Part shown: positions 18,479-27,508 of the stretch, one piece after another
How the letters are laid out: every line of letters starts with the position of its first letter
How positions within the stretch are numbered: position 1 is the first letter of the stretch
Origin: Veillonella ratti
Lineage (GTDB): Bacteria > Bacillota > Negativicutes > Veillonellales > Veillonellaceae
Direction of reading: 5' to 3'
DNA: 64,000 bases
Assembly: GCF_003992115.1 (NCBI RefSeq)
Contig: NZ_RQUX01000011.1
Location: 1 to 64,000, forward strand
Notes under the pieces: model-generated
Told to the model about the DNA's origin: nothing
Databases searched by the model: none
Seen by the model: only the letters and a program-made list of their open reading frames with translations
Program-made: the position numbers and the translations under genes

Positions 18479-19084
18479 ATGAAAATATATTTGGCATCGG
18501 CGTCGCCGAGACGCCGCGACTTATTGGAACAATTACATATTAAATTTGAAGTTGTGACGAGCACTTATGAAGAACATAATGAGGAGTTTGAGAGTCCCTA
18601 TGAATTGGTAGAAGCGCAGGCTTTGGAAAAGGCCTTGGGAGCACTGGTTCCGGAGACCGGGTGCCATCAAGACTATGTGGTTATCGGCTCTGATACGATT
18701 GTGTCTCATAAGGGCCATGTGTTGGGAAAACCGGCTAATGAGAAAGAGGCTGCTCAGATGCTGCGAGAATTGTCTGATGATACACACGAAGTAGTGACCG
18801 GTGTGGCGCTTTGTTATTACGATGGGGACAAGCAATTAATTAAGCAAGAGGTGTTTCACGTCGTAACAAAGGTTCTTTTTTACTCGCTTAGTGATGCGGA
18901 AATAAATGCTTATGTGGCTACCGGTGAACCACTCGATAAAGCCGGTGCTTATGGTATACAGGGGCAGGGGGCTTACTTAGTAGAGCGCATTGAAGGTTCT
19001 TATACGAATGTGGTAGGCCTACCGGTAGAAGTGGTAGCGCGATATTTACGGCGTATGGGGGGCCGGACTAACAGCGTAAATTAG
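18479..19084 (+). CDS. maf: Maf-family nucleoside triphosphate pyrophosphatase
   Basis: This 201-residue Maf/YhdE-type enzyme hydrolyses non-canonical or modified dNTP/NTP (family activity on dTTP/UTP/m5UTP). It shows LASASPRRRDLLEQL at the N terminus, VIGSDTIV with the catalytic aspartate, GKPANEKEAAQML and GAYGIQGQGAYLVERIEGSYTNVVGLP at the end (conserved family C terminus). GGGGGT lies about 12 nt before ATG. It precedes radC, as in many Firmicutes (maf-radC-mreB). Confidence 0.92.
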   Translation: MKIYLASASPRRRDLLEQLHIKFEVVTSTYEEHNEEFESPYELVEAQALEKALGALVPETGCHQDYVVIGSDTIVSHKGHVLGKPANEKEAAQMLRELSDDTHEVVTGVALCYYDGDKQLIKQEVFHVVTKVLFYSLSDAEINAYVATGEPLDKAGAYGIQGQGAYLVERIEGSYTNVVGLPVEVVARYLRRMGGRTNSVN

Positions 19085-19138
19085 CTTAGTGATTTAGGTG
19101 AGTGCATTAGGGCAGTGAATTAGGTTAGTGATTTAGGG
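19081..19138. repeat. Short imperfect direct repeats before radC
   Basis: The motif TTAGTGATTTAGG occurs twice (about 19084 and 19123) with a related copy between them in the 60-bp maf-radC gap. No function apparent. Confidence 0.45.
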
Positions 19139-19144
19139 GGACAT

Positions 19145-19843
19145 ATGATTAAGACATATACAGGCGTTGTCAGAGAATGGCAGCCATGGCAGAAACCACG
19201 TGAAAAATTTTTGACTTTGGGAGCCGCCGGCGTAAGCACGGTTGAGTTATTGGCAATTTTACTCAGAACGGGGCGACAGGGGTCATCCGTATTGGATTTG
19301 GCCAAAGAAGTCCTTGATACAGTAAGTCATGGCGCCTATGGTCTGAATGATACGACCGTAGGTGCTTTGCAAAAGATTAAGGGGATCGGTCGCGATAAGG
19401 CGGTTACCGTTTGCGCGGCCATTGAATTGGGGCGTCGTCTCGGTCAGCTGCGAGTGAAGGAACATTTTGAAGACTTCAGTAGTCCGAAAGCAGTGGCATC
19501 CTATATTATGGAGCGCTTGCGTTATGAAAAAGAAGAGCATTTCTGTGCCGCCTTTTTAACCTGTAAAAATAAATTGATTGATGTAGAAACCATCTCAATC
19601 GGCGGTTTAACAGGTAGTTTGGCGGAACAGCGTACTGTATTTCGTCAAGCCATGCAAGCGAATGCAGCAAGCCTCATTTTAATTCATAACCATCCGTCCG
19701 GTGATCCGGAACCCAGTTCTGAAGATATCGGCATTACCAAGCTGTTTATTAAAGCAGGCAAGCTGATGGGGATTCCCGTATTGGATCATGTTGTTATCGG
19801 TGATGGCCGCTATACCAGTCTCTGTGAAAAAGGGCTGTTGTAG
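19145..19843 (+). CDS. radC: RadC-family JAB/MPN domain protein
   Basis: This 232-residue RadC protein has an N-terminal helix-hairpin-helix region (about 20-95, with KIKGIGRDKAVTV) and a C-terminal JAMM/MPN metal-binding domain with HNHPSGDPEPSSED. The family was named for DNA repair but its molecular role is unsettled. It lies directly upstream of mreB, the usual Firmicutes arrangement. The 275-bp gap after it contains only the mreB promoter. Confidence 0.92.
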   Translation: MIKTYTGVVREWQPWQKPREKFLTLGAAGVSTVELLAILLRTGRQGSSVLDLAKEVLDTVSHGAYGLNDTTVGALQKIKGIGRDKAVTVCAAIELGRRLGQLRVKEHFEDFSSPKAVASYIMERLRYEKEEHFCAAFLTCKNKLIDVETISIGGLTGSLAEQRTVFRQAMQANAASLILIHNHPSGDPEPSSEDIGITKLFIKAGKLMGIPVLDHVVIGDGRYTSLCEKGLL

Positions 19844-20056
19844 ATTGCCGAAGGCCTTTGGTGAAAAAATCCTTTATAGAAAAAATTGTCTAAACGAATT
19901 CACGGTAAATGCTATAATAAAAGGGCAGGCTGCGTATAAAAAGAGAACATCCGGCAATGAATTTTTGACCATGAAATTTTTGTTTGTAGGGCCTGTTTTT
20001 ACAAAATACAGCAGTATGAATAGGGCGTGATAATTAGAGAACAAGCGCCGTTTTGG

Positions 20057-20086
20057 TTGATTTATCCTTACTGCCGATAGTATAAT
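20057..20086 (+). promoter_or_regulatory. Promoter of the mre cluster
   Basis: TTGATT (20057-20062), 18-nt spacer, TATAAT (20081-20086), followed by a 32-nt leader and AAGGAG before mreB. Confidence 0.7.
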
Positions 20087-20118
20087 ATAGGGATGAGTAA
20101 AGTAAGGAGACTAAACAT

Positions 20119-21156
20119 ATGATTCGTATTTTTTCGTCCTTAGGACGAGATTTAGGCATAGATATTGGAACCGTGAATACCCATGTACATGTGCAGGGGC
20201 GCGGAGTCGTATTGTCCGAACCGTCGCTGGTGGCTACTGATACGAAACAGGAAGGTATCGTAGCTGTTGGTGCCGATGCGGAACGACTTTTGCTTAGAAC
20301 CCCTGACATGCTGGATGAACTTCGCCCCTTGAGGGACGGTTTTATTGTAGATTATCGTGTTATGCTCACTATGTTACGCCACTTTATGAGTAAGGCGTCT
20401 CGGACGGTAGGGCGTACCCGTGTTATTATGGCCGTGCCTTGCGGTATTACGGATGTGGAAAAAAGGGCCATGACGGACGCTATTATTCAGGCCGGAGCGC
20501 GCGAAGCGTACTTGGTGGAAGCGCCGGTGGCGGCTGCCTTAGGGTGTAATTTGCCGGTATTTGAAGCATGCGGCAGCATGGCTGTAGATATTGGCGGTGG
20601 TACCACCGATATTGGCGTTATGTCCTTAGGAGGCAAGGTTATTGCTCACTCCGCACGTATCGGCGGTCATGATTTTAATGAAGCTATATTACAATATATT
20701 AAAAATACCTATTCCGTAATGGTCGCCGTAGAAACGGTGGAAGGTATTAAAATGGAACTGGGAACGGCGTTGCCGCCGCAGGAAGAATTGGAAGTTTCTT
20801 TCATGGGCCGTGATATTGCCAATGGTCTGATGAAACGAATTATTATTCGTAAATCGGAAGTTTACCAGGTTATGCAGGACACATTACAACGGATTGTCGA
20901 TGAAATTAAATCTGTTGTGGAACAGACGCCACCGGAATTGGCGGCGGATATTATGGAACGCGGTATGACTTTGACCGGTGCGACGGCACTTATGGAAGGT
21001 CTTGGTCAGCGTATCAGTGAAGAGTTGGGTATTCCTGTGCAGGTACCACCGGAACCGGGGTATGCCGTGGCGGTCGGTTTGGGCCAAGCGTCCAAAGAAT
21101 TTGCACGGATGGATCGTTTTATTATTGCATCGAAAAATCGGAAAGGAAGGGCGTAA
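20119..21156 (+). CDS. mreB: Rod shape-determining protein MreB (actin homologue)
   Basis: MreB polymerises on the inner membrane and guides lateral wall synthesis. The 345-residue protein has the actin-fold phosphate loops DIGTVNTHVHV (N terminus) and DIGGGTTDIGVMSLGG, plus AVPCGITDVEKRA and the adenosine-site GATALMEGLG. The SSLGRDLGIDIG start is typical. Its stop overlaps the mreC ATG by one base. A paralogue such as Mbl cannot be excluded, but mreC and mreD follow directly. Confidence 0.94.
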   Translation: MIRIFSSLGRDLGIDIGTVNTHVHVQGRGVVLSEPSLVATDTKQEGIVAVGADAERLLLRTPDMLDELRPLRDGFIVDYRVMLTMLRHFMSKASRTVGRTRVIMAVPCGITDVEKRAMTDAIIQAGAREAYLVEAPVAAALGCNLPVFEACGSMAVDIGGGTTDIGVMSLGGKVIAHSARIGGHDFNEAILQYIKNTYSVMVAVETVEGIKMELGTALPPQEELEVSFMGRDIANGLMKRIIIRKSEVYQVMQDTLQRIVDEIKSVVEQTPPELAADIMERGMTLTGATALMEGLGQRISEELGIPVQVPPEPGYAVAVGLGQASKEFARMDRFIIASKNRKGRA

Positions 21157-22073
21157 TGTTTTCATCAGAACGACGGTTAATAGTCGTAGTAGGGTTATGC
21201 TGCGTATTTTTAGCGCTCTTAGGCTATGCGTGGAAACAACGAACTGCTATTCCGTATGTAACGGTACCGCTGGAGCGGGTAACAACGCCGTTTACTTATG
21301 GCGCTTCACGATTTTTGGGCTCCATTCATACCGGTATTGCCGTAATTGATACGGCTATTAACGGTACTAAAGAAATGGACGCCATTCGTGAAGAAAACGC
21401 ACAATTACTGCAACGCGTAACGAATTACGACGAAGTAGTGGCTGAAAACATGCGTTTACGCCAGTTATTGTCTTTTCAAAACAATCATCCTCAATTTGAT
21501 ATGATGGCAGCTACTGTGGTCACTCGCGATGTGGGCACTTGGACTAATACCTTTACTATTGATCGCGGCAGTGAAGACGGTTTGGAACCGAATATGCCTG
21601 TCGTGATTCCCGGTGGGGTAGTTGGTTTTATCAGCGACGTATACACTCATTCAGCTCGCGTACAGACTATACTTGACCCACGTACGGCTATCGGCGTTAT
21701 TGTACAGCGTCCGGAATCGCGGGTAGCGTCAATTGTTAAAGGAAACGGCAGCAATCCGGATGAACCTCTATTGGTAAACGTTGCTCGTGACGGTGACGTT
21801 CTAAATGGTGACACCTTGATTACGTCCGGTTACGGTGGGATTTATCCGAAGGGCCTCTTGGTTGGCCATGTAACTCGTATTGACAATGACTCGGAAGGTT
21901 TTGTTAAAAATGCAGTCGTACAATTATCGGCCGATTTGCGTAATGTAGAAGAAGTATTCGTTATTATGCGCTCCCGCGAAGGCGAATTGGATAAGCCAAG
22001 CTTAACTCCAAAATTGGTACCGCAAACACAGCGTGACCAAGTTGAAGGGGTAAAAGGAGCGACGCAGCAATGA
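21156..22073 (+). CDS. mreC: Cell shape-determining protein MreC
   Basis: MreC is a bitopic protein linking MreB to periplasmic wall enzymes. The 305-residue protein has an N-terminal membrane helix (about 8-24), a coiled coil with AIREENAQLLQRVTNYDEVVAEN (about 75-105) and the beta-barrel domain with FTIDRGSEDGLEPNMPVV and GGIYPKGLLVGHV. It overlaps both neighbours by 1-4 bases, which implies translational coupling. Confidence 0.94.
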   Translation: MFSSERRLIVVVGLCCVFLALLGYAWKQRTAIPYVTVPLERVTTPFTYGASRFLGSIHTGIAVIDTAINGTKEMDAIREENAQLLQRVTNYDEVVAENMRLRQLLSFQNNHPQFDMMAATVVTRDVGTWTNTFTIDRGSEDGLEPNMPVVIPGGVVGFISDVYTHSARVQTILDPRTAIGVIVQRPESRVASIVKGNGSNPDEPLLVNVARDGDVLNGDTLITSGYGGIYPKGLLVGHVTRIDNDSEGFVKNAVVQLSADLRNVEEVFVIMRSREGELDKPSLTPKLVPQTQRDQVEGVKGATQQ

Positions 22074-22561
22074 GAACTCTAATATACATACTCATGGGTA
22101 TATTTACCTTTTTGATTCAAGCCGATGTATTGCCCATGCTCTTTAGGCAAGGGTGGATACCGAATTTGATTCTGGTTTGGGTTATTGTATTGTCTTTACT
22201 CAAAGGCCGTCGTATCGGCCTTATGGCCGCTATTACAGGCGGTTTAGTCCATGACATTTTGATTTCGAATTCTTTTGGACTTCATTTATTCCCGTATATT
22301 GCCGTTGCATATATTGTGAGTATTTGGTCATTCAGCGTATATGAAGAGCAGTGGTATATTACCTTTGCCTGGGTTTCCGTAGGTACATTGGCGGATATTA
22401 TTTTCCGCATTGCCATGCTCTGGCTGGGACGTGAAGATATCCTTGTGGGGTCGTATTTATGGCATCATATTTGGCCTGTTTGGTGGCTCAACGGCCTCTT
22501 AGGCATCATGATCCATGAAATTTTATGGAATATGGAGGAGAAAGACGAATATATTTGGTAG
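22070..22561 (+). CDS. mreD: Rod shape-determining protein MreD
   Basis: MreD is a polytopic inner-membrane partner of MreC. This 163-residue protein has about five hydrophobic helices and the GGLVHDILISNSFGLH segment common in the family. ATGA overlap with mreC. Assignment rests on position, size and hydrophobic profile. Confidence 0.9.
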   Translation: MRTLIYILMGIFTFLIQADVLPMLFRQGWIPNLILVWVIVLSLLKGRRIGLMAAITGGLVHDILISNSFGLHLFPYIAVAYIVSIWSFSVYEEQWYITFAWVSVGTLADIIFRIAMLWLGREDILVGSYLWHHIWPVWWLNGLLGIMIHEILWNMEEKDEYIW

Positions 22562-22581
22562 TCAATTAAGGAGGCATCGGC

Positions 22582-24573
22582 GTGCTTGAAGCATTATATA
22601 AAAAGAATAAAAAAGGCCGTTTTGATGCCTTAATGTATATAGTCAGCGCTATATTCATTATTCTTATTATTCGCTTATTTTATTTGCAGATTATGGATGG
22701 TGAATATTACCATACCAAGGCAGAAGGCAATCGCCTGCGCATGGTGTCGGTAACAGCGGCGCGCGGGGTCATGTATGATCGTAACGGTCAGATTGTAGCC
22801 GGTTCAAGGCCGGCTTATACGGTATCCATTGTACCGACCGGTCAAGATATCGATCCGGACGAACTTAATCGTTTGGCTACGATGCTTAACATTAAGCCGG
22901 ATGTGATTCAAAGTAAAATTGCAGCCCATAAGGGCGGCTATGAGCCGATTCGCTTGGCCACGGATATTACGATGGACCGCGTAACCATGATTGAAGAACA
23001 TCGCCATGAATTGCCTGGCGTAACTATTGATGTAGAGCCATTGAGATACTATCCCTATGATTCTTTGGCATCTCAGCTCTTTGGTTATGTCGGTGAAGTG
23101 AGCGAAGATGAATTGAATGAACTTAAAGCGGAAAACCCGGAAACACCGGTAGGGCCGGGCACTATTTTGGGGCGTTCCGGTCTTGAAAAAATGTATGATG
23201 ATGTATTGCGCGGTATCGACGGCGGTAAGCAGGTAGAAGTAGATGCTACCGGTCGTCCTGTGGCGGAAGTGGGCCGTAAGGACACTATTCCGGGGCGGGA
23301 CATTCATTTGACCATTGATTTGCCGTTACAAAAAGCGGCAGAAAAAGCGGTGGCCGATCAATTGACATCGCTTCGTTCACAGGGCATACCGGCTCAAGGT
23401 GCGGCGGTTGTGGCCATGGATCCGAATACGGGAGCCATTCTCGCCATGGTAAGTGCACCGGGCTTCAATCCGAACTGGTTTGCCCGCGGCATTACATCGG
23501 CGCAATGGAATCAGCTCAATAATGATCCGAATCATCCCTTTGATAATAAGGTTATTTCCGGTGAATATCCGCCGGGGTCACCGTTTAAAATCATAACCGG
23601 TGCAGCTGCGTTGGAACTTAAAAAAGTAACGCCTAACGAGATGATATTCGATAGTGGCCGTCACTGGTTAATCGATAAGCGAAATGCCGAAGGCGAAGCT
23701 TTGGGCTGGCTTGATTTTAATACAGCGCTGGCCAAATCGGATAACGTATATTTCTATGAAATGGGTAACCGTGTAGGTATTGAAGAACTGGACCGTTTTG
23801 CGAAGTTGTTCGGTTTGGGTGAAAAAACGGGCATTAAGTTGTACGGTGAATCCAGCGGTAACTTGGCAAGTCCGGAATACAAGCGTAAAGTATTTGATCA
23901 AGACTGGTATTTAGGGGAAACCTTCGATGCGGCTATCGGTCAGTCCTTTACCTTGGTAACGCCGATTCAGATGGCCATGATGATGTCGGAAGTAGCTAAC
24001 GGCGGTATTCGTTACCAACCGTATGTAGTCAGTCGTATCGATAATAGCGACGGTACACCGGCAGAAATTTTCGGACCTAAAAAAATGGGCGTATTACAGG
24101 TTTCAAAAACAGTTATGGATTTAATCCGTAATGCATTGCGCGACGTAACAGCCGAAGGTGGTACAGCCGGGGCACTCTTTAAAGGGTGGCCTATTGAAAT
24201 CGCCGGTAAAACCGGTACGGCGGAAAACTCTACCGGCCGTGACCATGGCTGGTTTGTAGCCTATGCACCGTATGATAAACCGCGTATTGTTGTAGTAGCC
24301 TTGGTAGAACAAGGTAGTTTTGGTGCCGGTTCGGCCGGTCCAATCGTTAGAGATGTATTAGCTGAATATTTCCATATTAACGGTGCCGGTACTGACAATA
24401 AAAACGGTACTAATGCGAATGGTTCGACAACCGGTGGCAATACCAATAGTGTAACGAATAATAATTCGTTGGGAACGACTTCGACTAATACCGGCAATAC
24501 AGCCAGCGGTTCAACTGATGCATCCGGTGATAATTCATCGAATACAGCGGTAACAGGACCTCAACAACGTTAA
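22582..24573 (+). CDS. mrdA: Penicillin-binding protein 2 (elongation transpeptidase)
   Basis: PBP2 is the class B transpeptidase of the elongation complex and partners with RodA. The 663-residue protein has a membrane anchor (about 18-37), the PBP dimer domain (RGVMYDRNGQIVAGS) and a transpeptidase domain with SGEYPPGSPFKI (a variant SxxK Ser-Pro-Phe-Lys active site), KSDN (SxN) and KTGTAEN (KTG). The last 50 residues are low-complexity Asn/Thr/Gly/Ser. GTG start behind AAGGAGG. Confidence 0.93.
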   Translation: MLEALYKKNKKGRFDALMYIVSAIFIILIIRLFYLQIMDGEYYHTKAEGNRLRMVSVTAARGVMYDRNGQIVAGSRPAYTVSIVPTGQDIDPDELNRLATMLNIKPDVIQSKIAAHKGGYEPIRLATDITMDRVTMIEEHRHELPGVTIDVEPLRYYPYDSLASQLFGYVGEVSEDELNELKAENPETPVGPGTILGRSGLEKMYDDVLRGIDGGKQVEVDATGRPVAEVGRKDTIPGRDIHLTIDLPLQKAAEKAVADQLTSLRSQGIPAQGAAVVAMDPNTGAILAMVSAPGFNPNWFARGITSAQWNQLNNDPNHPFDNKVISGEYPPGSPFKIITGAAALELKKVTPNEMIFDSGRHWLIDKRNAEGEALGWLDFNTALAKSDNVYFYEMGNRVGIEELDRFAKLFGLGEKTGIKLYGESSGNLASPEYKRKVFDQDWYLGETFDAAIGQSFTLVTPIQMAMMMSEVANGGIRYQPYVVSRIDNSDGTPAEIFGPKKMGVLQVSKTVMDLIRNALRDVTAEGGTAGALFKGWPIEIAGKTGTAENSTGRDHGWFVAYAPYDKPRIVVVALVEQGSFGAGSAGPIVRDVLAEYFHINGAGTDNKNGTNANGSTTGGNTNSVTNNNSLGTTSTNTGNTASGSTDASGDNSSNTAVTGPQQR

Positions 24574-24624
24574 TGCATTGTTTAGGATTCAAATTTAACT
24601 GTTAAATGTTAATAAATTTACTAC

Positions 24625-24662
24625 TTGTTAAGTGTTTATGTTTTTAGTATTTGTTAAGTGTT
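24625..24662. repeat. Direct repeat before the minD-like gene
   Basis: TTGTTAAGTGTT occurs at 24625-24636 and 24651-24662, a 26-bp period, with a degenerate version (TGTTAAATGTTA) just upstream at about 24599. The spacing is near 2.5 helical turns. It may be an operator or a relic. Confidence 0.5.
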
Positions 24663-24746
24663 ATTTTGGCAATTTTTTACTGCTATAGGTATGTTTGAGA
24701 TTGATTGTGTAGTGGGTTATGGTAGTGAGAAAGGAAAGGAGTTGCC

Positions 24747-26234
24747 ATGGGAAAGGTTATTGCTATTATGTCCGGTAAGGGCGGCGTTGGTAAAACTACA
24801 ATGACAGCATATATTGGTGCTGCTTTAAATCGTCGAGGTCATCGCGTATTAATTACCGATGCTGATTTTGGGATGCGTGATTTGGATTTAGTCATCGGCA
24901 AAGAAAATGATATCTTTTTTGATGCTGTAGATATTTGGAAAGATAACTGCAATCAAGACAGTGCCATCATACCGTTAACGGACGATTTTGACTTTTTACC
25001 GGCAACTCAGACTCGCCGCTGGGAAGATGTAGGTCGCAAAGGCTATGCAAAACTCATAAAAAAATTGGCGGAAAGTTATGACTTTGTCATTATTGATGCA
25101 CCGGCCGGTATCGGTCGTGGCAATGAAGCTGTTTTCAAAGCAGCCGATCAATTATTACTTGTAGCAGAACCTATGTGGGTATCGCTTCGTGCGGTGCAGC
25201 GCGTTATGCAGCTTTGTCATGAAGAGCGTCAGTTCAACTATGCGTTAATCTTAAATAACGTAGGCCGCAGTGAAGTAGCCGTAGCGGTTGAAGAAGCCTT
25301 AGCGACGTTGCAGGTAGAACAATTAGCAACAATCTTGCCACACAGCACTAAACTTATGGGCTGGGCACAGGATGGCACATTACATGAATTTAGCGATGAA
25401 GCGGTGGACACCATGATGGTACCGCTCCTTGAATACATTGAAACATCTGAAGTTTGGCCGGAAGAAAAATTGTTGGACCGCTGGTATCAATTACAGTCGG
25501 CTGAGGAAACAGCAACAGAAAACTCGAAAGAAGCCGCAAAAGAAACAACGCCAACTGCTAACACTGATGGCGAAGCGGCAGAAACTTCGGTAGTAGTCGA
25601 AGCAGCTATGGCTGAACCTATGGTAGATAGAATTGTTGAAGGCGAACGCGTCGAAGTTGAGACCGGTGAAGTAAGTCAGGATTCCGTGTCTGCCCATAGT
25701 GATGTGGCTACGCAAAATGAATTGGTTAGCAATGGCGCTAAAGTCGGTGCCGTTCCGGCTGTCAGCAATGTGGCGGATGAAGCCGCCGAGGATAGTGCGG
25801 TTGAAGCAAAAACCATGGTTGAGGCGGTTAAAACCGAGATGACCGCACCGGTGGCGTCTTCGGCGAAAGTCGCTGTTGACGCAGCTAAATCTACGGCAGA
25901 AACTGCAGCGGCTAAAGCGGAAGATATAGTTGACTCTGTAACCGACAAAGCTGAAGCAGTGGCAGATGCCGCATCAGAAAAAGCTGAAGCAGTGGCAGAA
26001 AAAGCTGAGGACTTAGTAGAAACTGTAACAGATAAAGTTGAAGAAGTAGTAGCAACTGTAGAAGATAAAACCGAAGCAGTAGTCGATAAAGCGAAAGAAG
26101 TTGCTGAGGAAACGGCTGCTGAAATTAAAGCAGTAACAGATGAATCAGCAGAAGAGAAAGAAGAACCGGCACAGCCTAAGAAAATGAGCTTGTTTGAAGT
26201 TTTTAAGAAGAAAATTTCAAGCCTATGGTCGTAG
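24747..26234 (+). CDS. MinD-like ParA-family ATPase with long Ala/Glu-rich tail
   Basis: Residues 1-245 form a MinD/ParA-type deviant Walker ATPase: KGGVGKTT (11-18), ITDADFGMRDLDLVIG, FVIIDAPAGIG and LILNNVGRSE. MinD recruits MinC to the membrane to block FtsZ rings. Usual MinD is about 265 residues; this protein has 495. Residues about 250-475 are acidic and Ala/Glu/Lys/Val-rich, with repeated helical units such as DKAEAVADAASEKAEAVAEKAEDL, and the last 15 or so residues (SLFEVFKKKISSLWS) look like an amphipathic membrane-targeting helix. No minC or minE is adjacent. FlhG/other MinD-like ATPases are an alternative. Confidence 0.82.
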   Translation: MGKVIAIMSGKGGVGKTTMTAYIGAALNRRGHRVLITDADFGMRDLDLVIGKENDIFFDAVDIWKDNCNQDSAIIPLTDDFDFLPATQTRRWEDVGRKGYAKLIKKLAESYDFVIIDAPAGIGRGNEAVFKAADQLLLVAEPMWVSLRAVQRVMQLCHEERQFNYALILNNVGRSEVAVAVEEALATLQVEQLATILPHSTKLMGWAQDGTLHEFSDEAVDTMMVPLLEYIETSEVWPEEKLLDRWYQLQSAEETATENSKEAAKETTPTANTDGEAAETSVVVEAAMAEPMVDRIVEGERVEVETGEVSQDSVSAHSDVATQNELVSNGAKVGAVPAVSNVADEAAEDSAVEAKTMVEAVKTEMTAPVASSAKVAVDAAKSTAETAAAKAEDIVDSVTDKAEAVADAASEKAEAVAEKAEDLVETVTDKVEEVVATVEDKTEAVVDKAKEVAEETAAEIKAVTDESAEEKEEPAQPKKMSLFEVFKKKISSLWS

Positions 26235-26256
26235 CCGTATGCGCTAGGAGGTATAT

Positions 26257-27360
26257 ATGTGGCATAGAATCTGGCGCGAATGGGACTGGACCGTCGTAGT
26301 TTGTACGCTCCTGCTCATTAGCGTAGGTGTTGTCATCATTGGCAGTGCCACTCATGTAAATCGTGATGGTCTCGACATAAACGATTTAGTGAGTAAACAA
26401 CTTATGTTTTTTGTAATTAACACAGTAGTGATTGTTATGATGCAATGGTTTGATTATCGTCGCCTTCGTTCGTGGGGACGGCCACTGTATTTTATTACTA
26501 TATTATTATTGGTAGCGGTTATGCTTATCGGTACATCCGCTTTAGGTGCGCAGCGTTGGATCCAAATCGGGCCAATCACCATTCAGCCGTCGGAATTCAC
26601 GAAATTACTCATGATTATCAGTATGGCACAAATGATGGAAAATCGAGTGAATAAGCTGAACACCTTTCGATCGTTGGTGCCGATAGTATTATATGTAGGG
26701 ATACCGACCTTATTGGTATTTAAACAGCCTGACCTTGGTACATCTTTGGTATATTTAGCCATCTTGTGCGGCATGCTCTTCGTAGCAGGTATTCGGATGC
26801 GCTTGGTACAAATCATCGTAGGTGTTGCCGTTGTTTTGGCACCGTTAGGTTGGTTCGTTTTGCAAGAATACCAGAAACAACGTATTTTAGTATTTTTAAA
26901 CCCGAATATTGACCCCTTTGGGGCCGGGTATCACATTATTCAGTCGAAAATCGCCATCGGTTCCGGTATGATTCTCGGTAAGGGCCTTTTTGAAGGTACG
27001 CAAAGTCAGTTAAACTTCTTGCCGGAAAATCATACAGACTTTATTTTCTCCGTTATCGGAGAAGAATTAGGCTTTGTAGGCTGTGTAATCGTATTATTGT
27101 TATTGTTCCTTTTAATTTATCGCAGTATTATGATTGCCCGCAGTGCCAATGATACTTTCGGTACACTCTTAGCTACCGGCATCGGCTCCATGTTGGTATT
27201 CGAAGTACTCGTTAACGTTGGTATGACGACCGGTATTATGCCGGTTACGGGGATTCCGTTGCCGTTTATCAGTTACGGTGTCAGCGCGTTGACCACGAAT
27301 ATGATTAGTGTCGGTTTATTGCTTAATATTGCAATGCATCGCAAGAAGTTAATGTTCTAA
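26257..27360 (+). CDS. rodA: Rod shape-determining protein RodA (SEDS glycosyltransferase)
   Basis: RodA is the SEDS-family peptidoglycan polymerase that works with PBP2. The 367-residue protein has about ten membrane helices and the family landmarks GAQRWIQIGPITIQPSEFTKL, KQPDLGTSLVYLA, FLPENHTDFIFSVIGEELGF and TGIPLPFISYGVSALTTNMISVGLL. AGGAGG precedes ATG. FtsW is the paralogue; the location with mreBCD-mrdA favours RodA. Confidence 0.92.
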   Translation: MWHRIWREWDWTVVVCTLLLISVGVVIIGSATHVNRDGLDINDLVSKQLMFFVINTVVIVMMQWFDYRRLRSWGRPLYFITILLLVAVMLIGTSALGAQRWIQIGPITIQPSEFTKLLMIISMAQMMENRVNKLNTFRSLVPIVLYVGIPTLLVFKQPDLGTSLVYLAILCGMLFVAGIRMRLVQIIVGVAVVLAPLGWFVLQEYQKQRILVFLNPNIDPFGAGYHIIQSKIAIGSGMILGKGLFEGTQSQLNFLPENHTDFIFSVIGEELGFVGCVIVLLLLFLLIYRSIMIARSANDTFGTLLATGIGSMLVFEVLVNVGMTTGIMPVTGIPLPFISYGVSALTTNMISVGLLLNIAMHRKKLMF

Positions 27361-27459
27361 ATTATTTTTAGATTGATTAAAATTACGCCCAATAATTAAT
27401 AGCAGAGGCTATAAAAAAAGCCTCAGAAGAAGTTTTAAAATGTTTTAATGAAAGTGAAA

Positions 27460-27479
27460 GGCAACTTCAGCAAGTTGCC
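27460..27479 (+). other. Intergenic hairpin between rodA and the radical-SAM gene
   Basis: Perfect 8-bp stem GGCAACTT with AAGTTGCC (27460-27467 with 27472-27479), loop CAGC. A 6-bp stem (27405-27410 with 27419-27424) lies upstream. Neither has a good T-run; one may end the mre/rod transcript weakly. Confidence 0.4.
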
Positions 27480-27508
27480 ATTATGATAGATTTTGAATCG
27501 GAGGTCCT

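Noticed and set aside
17850-18497. Long minus-strand ORF (215 codons) opposite ackA
   Set aside because: It is antisense to a well-conserved gene and has no recognisable domain; codon bias of ackA creates open antisense frames. The same applies to the other minus-strand ORFs opposite mcm, mmd, recJ and aspS.
19788-20030. 80-codon plus-strand ORF over the end of radC and the mreB upstream gap
   Set aside because: It overlaps radC in another frame, has no ribosome site and no protein-like composition.
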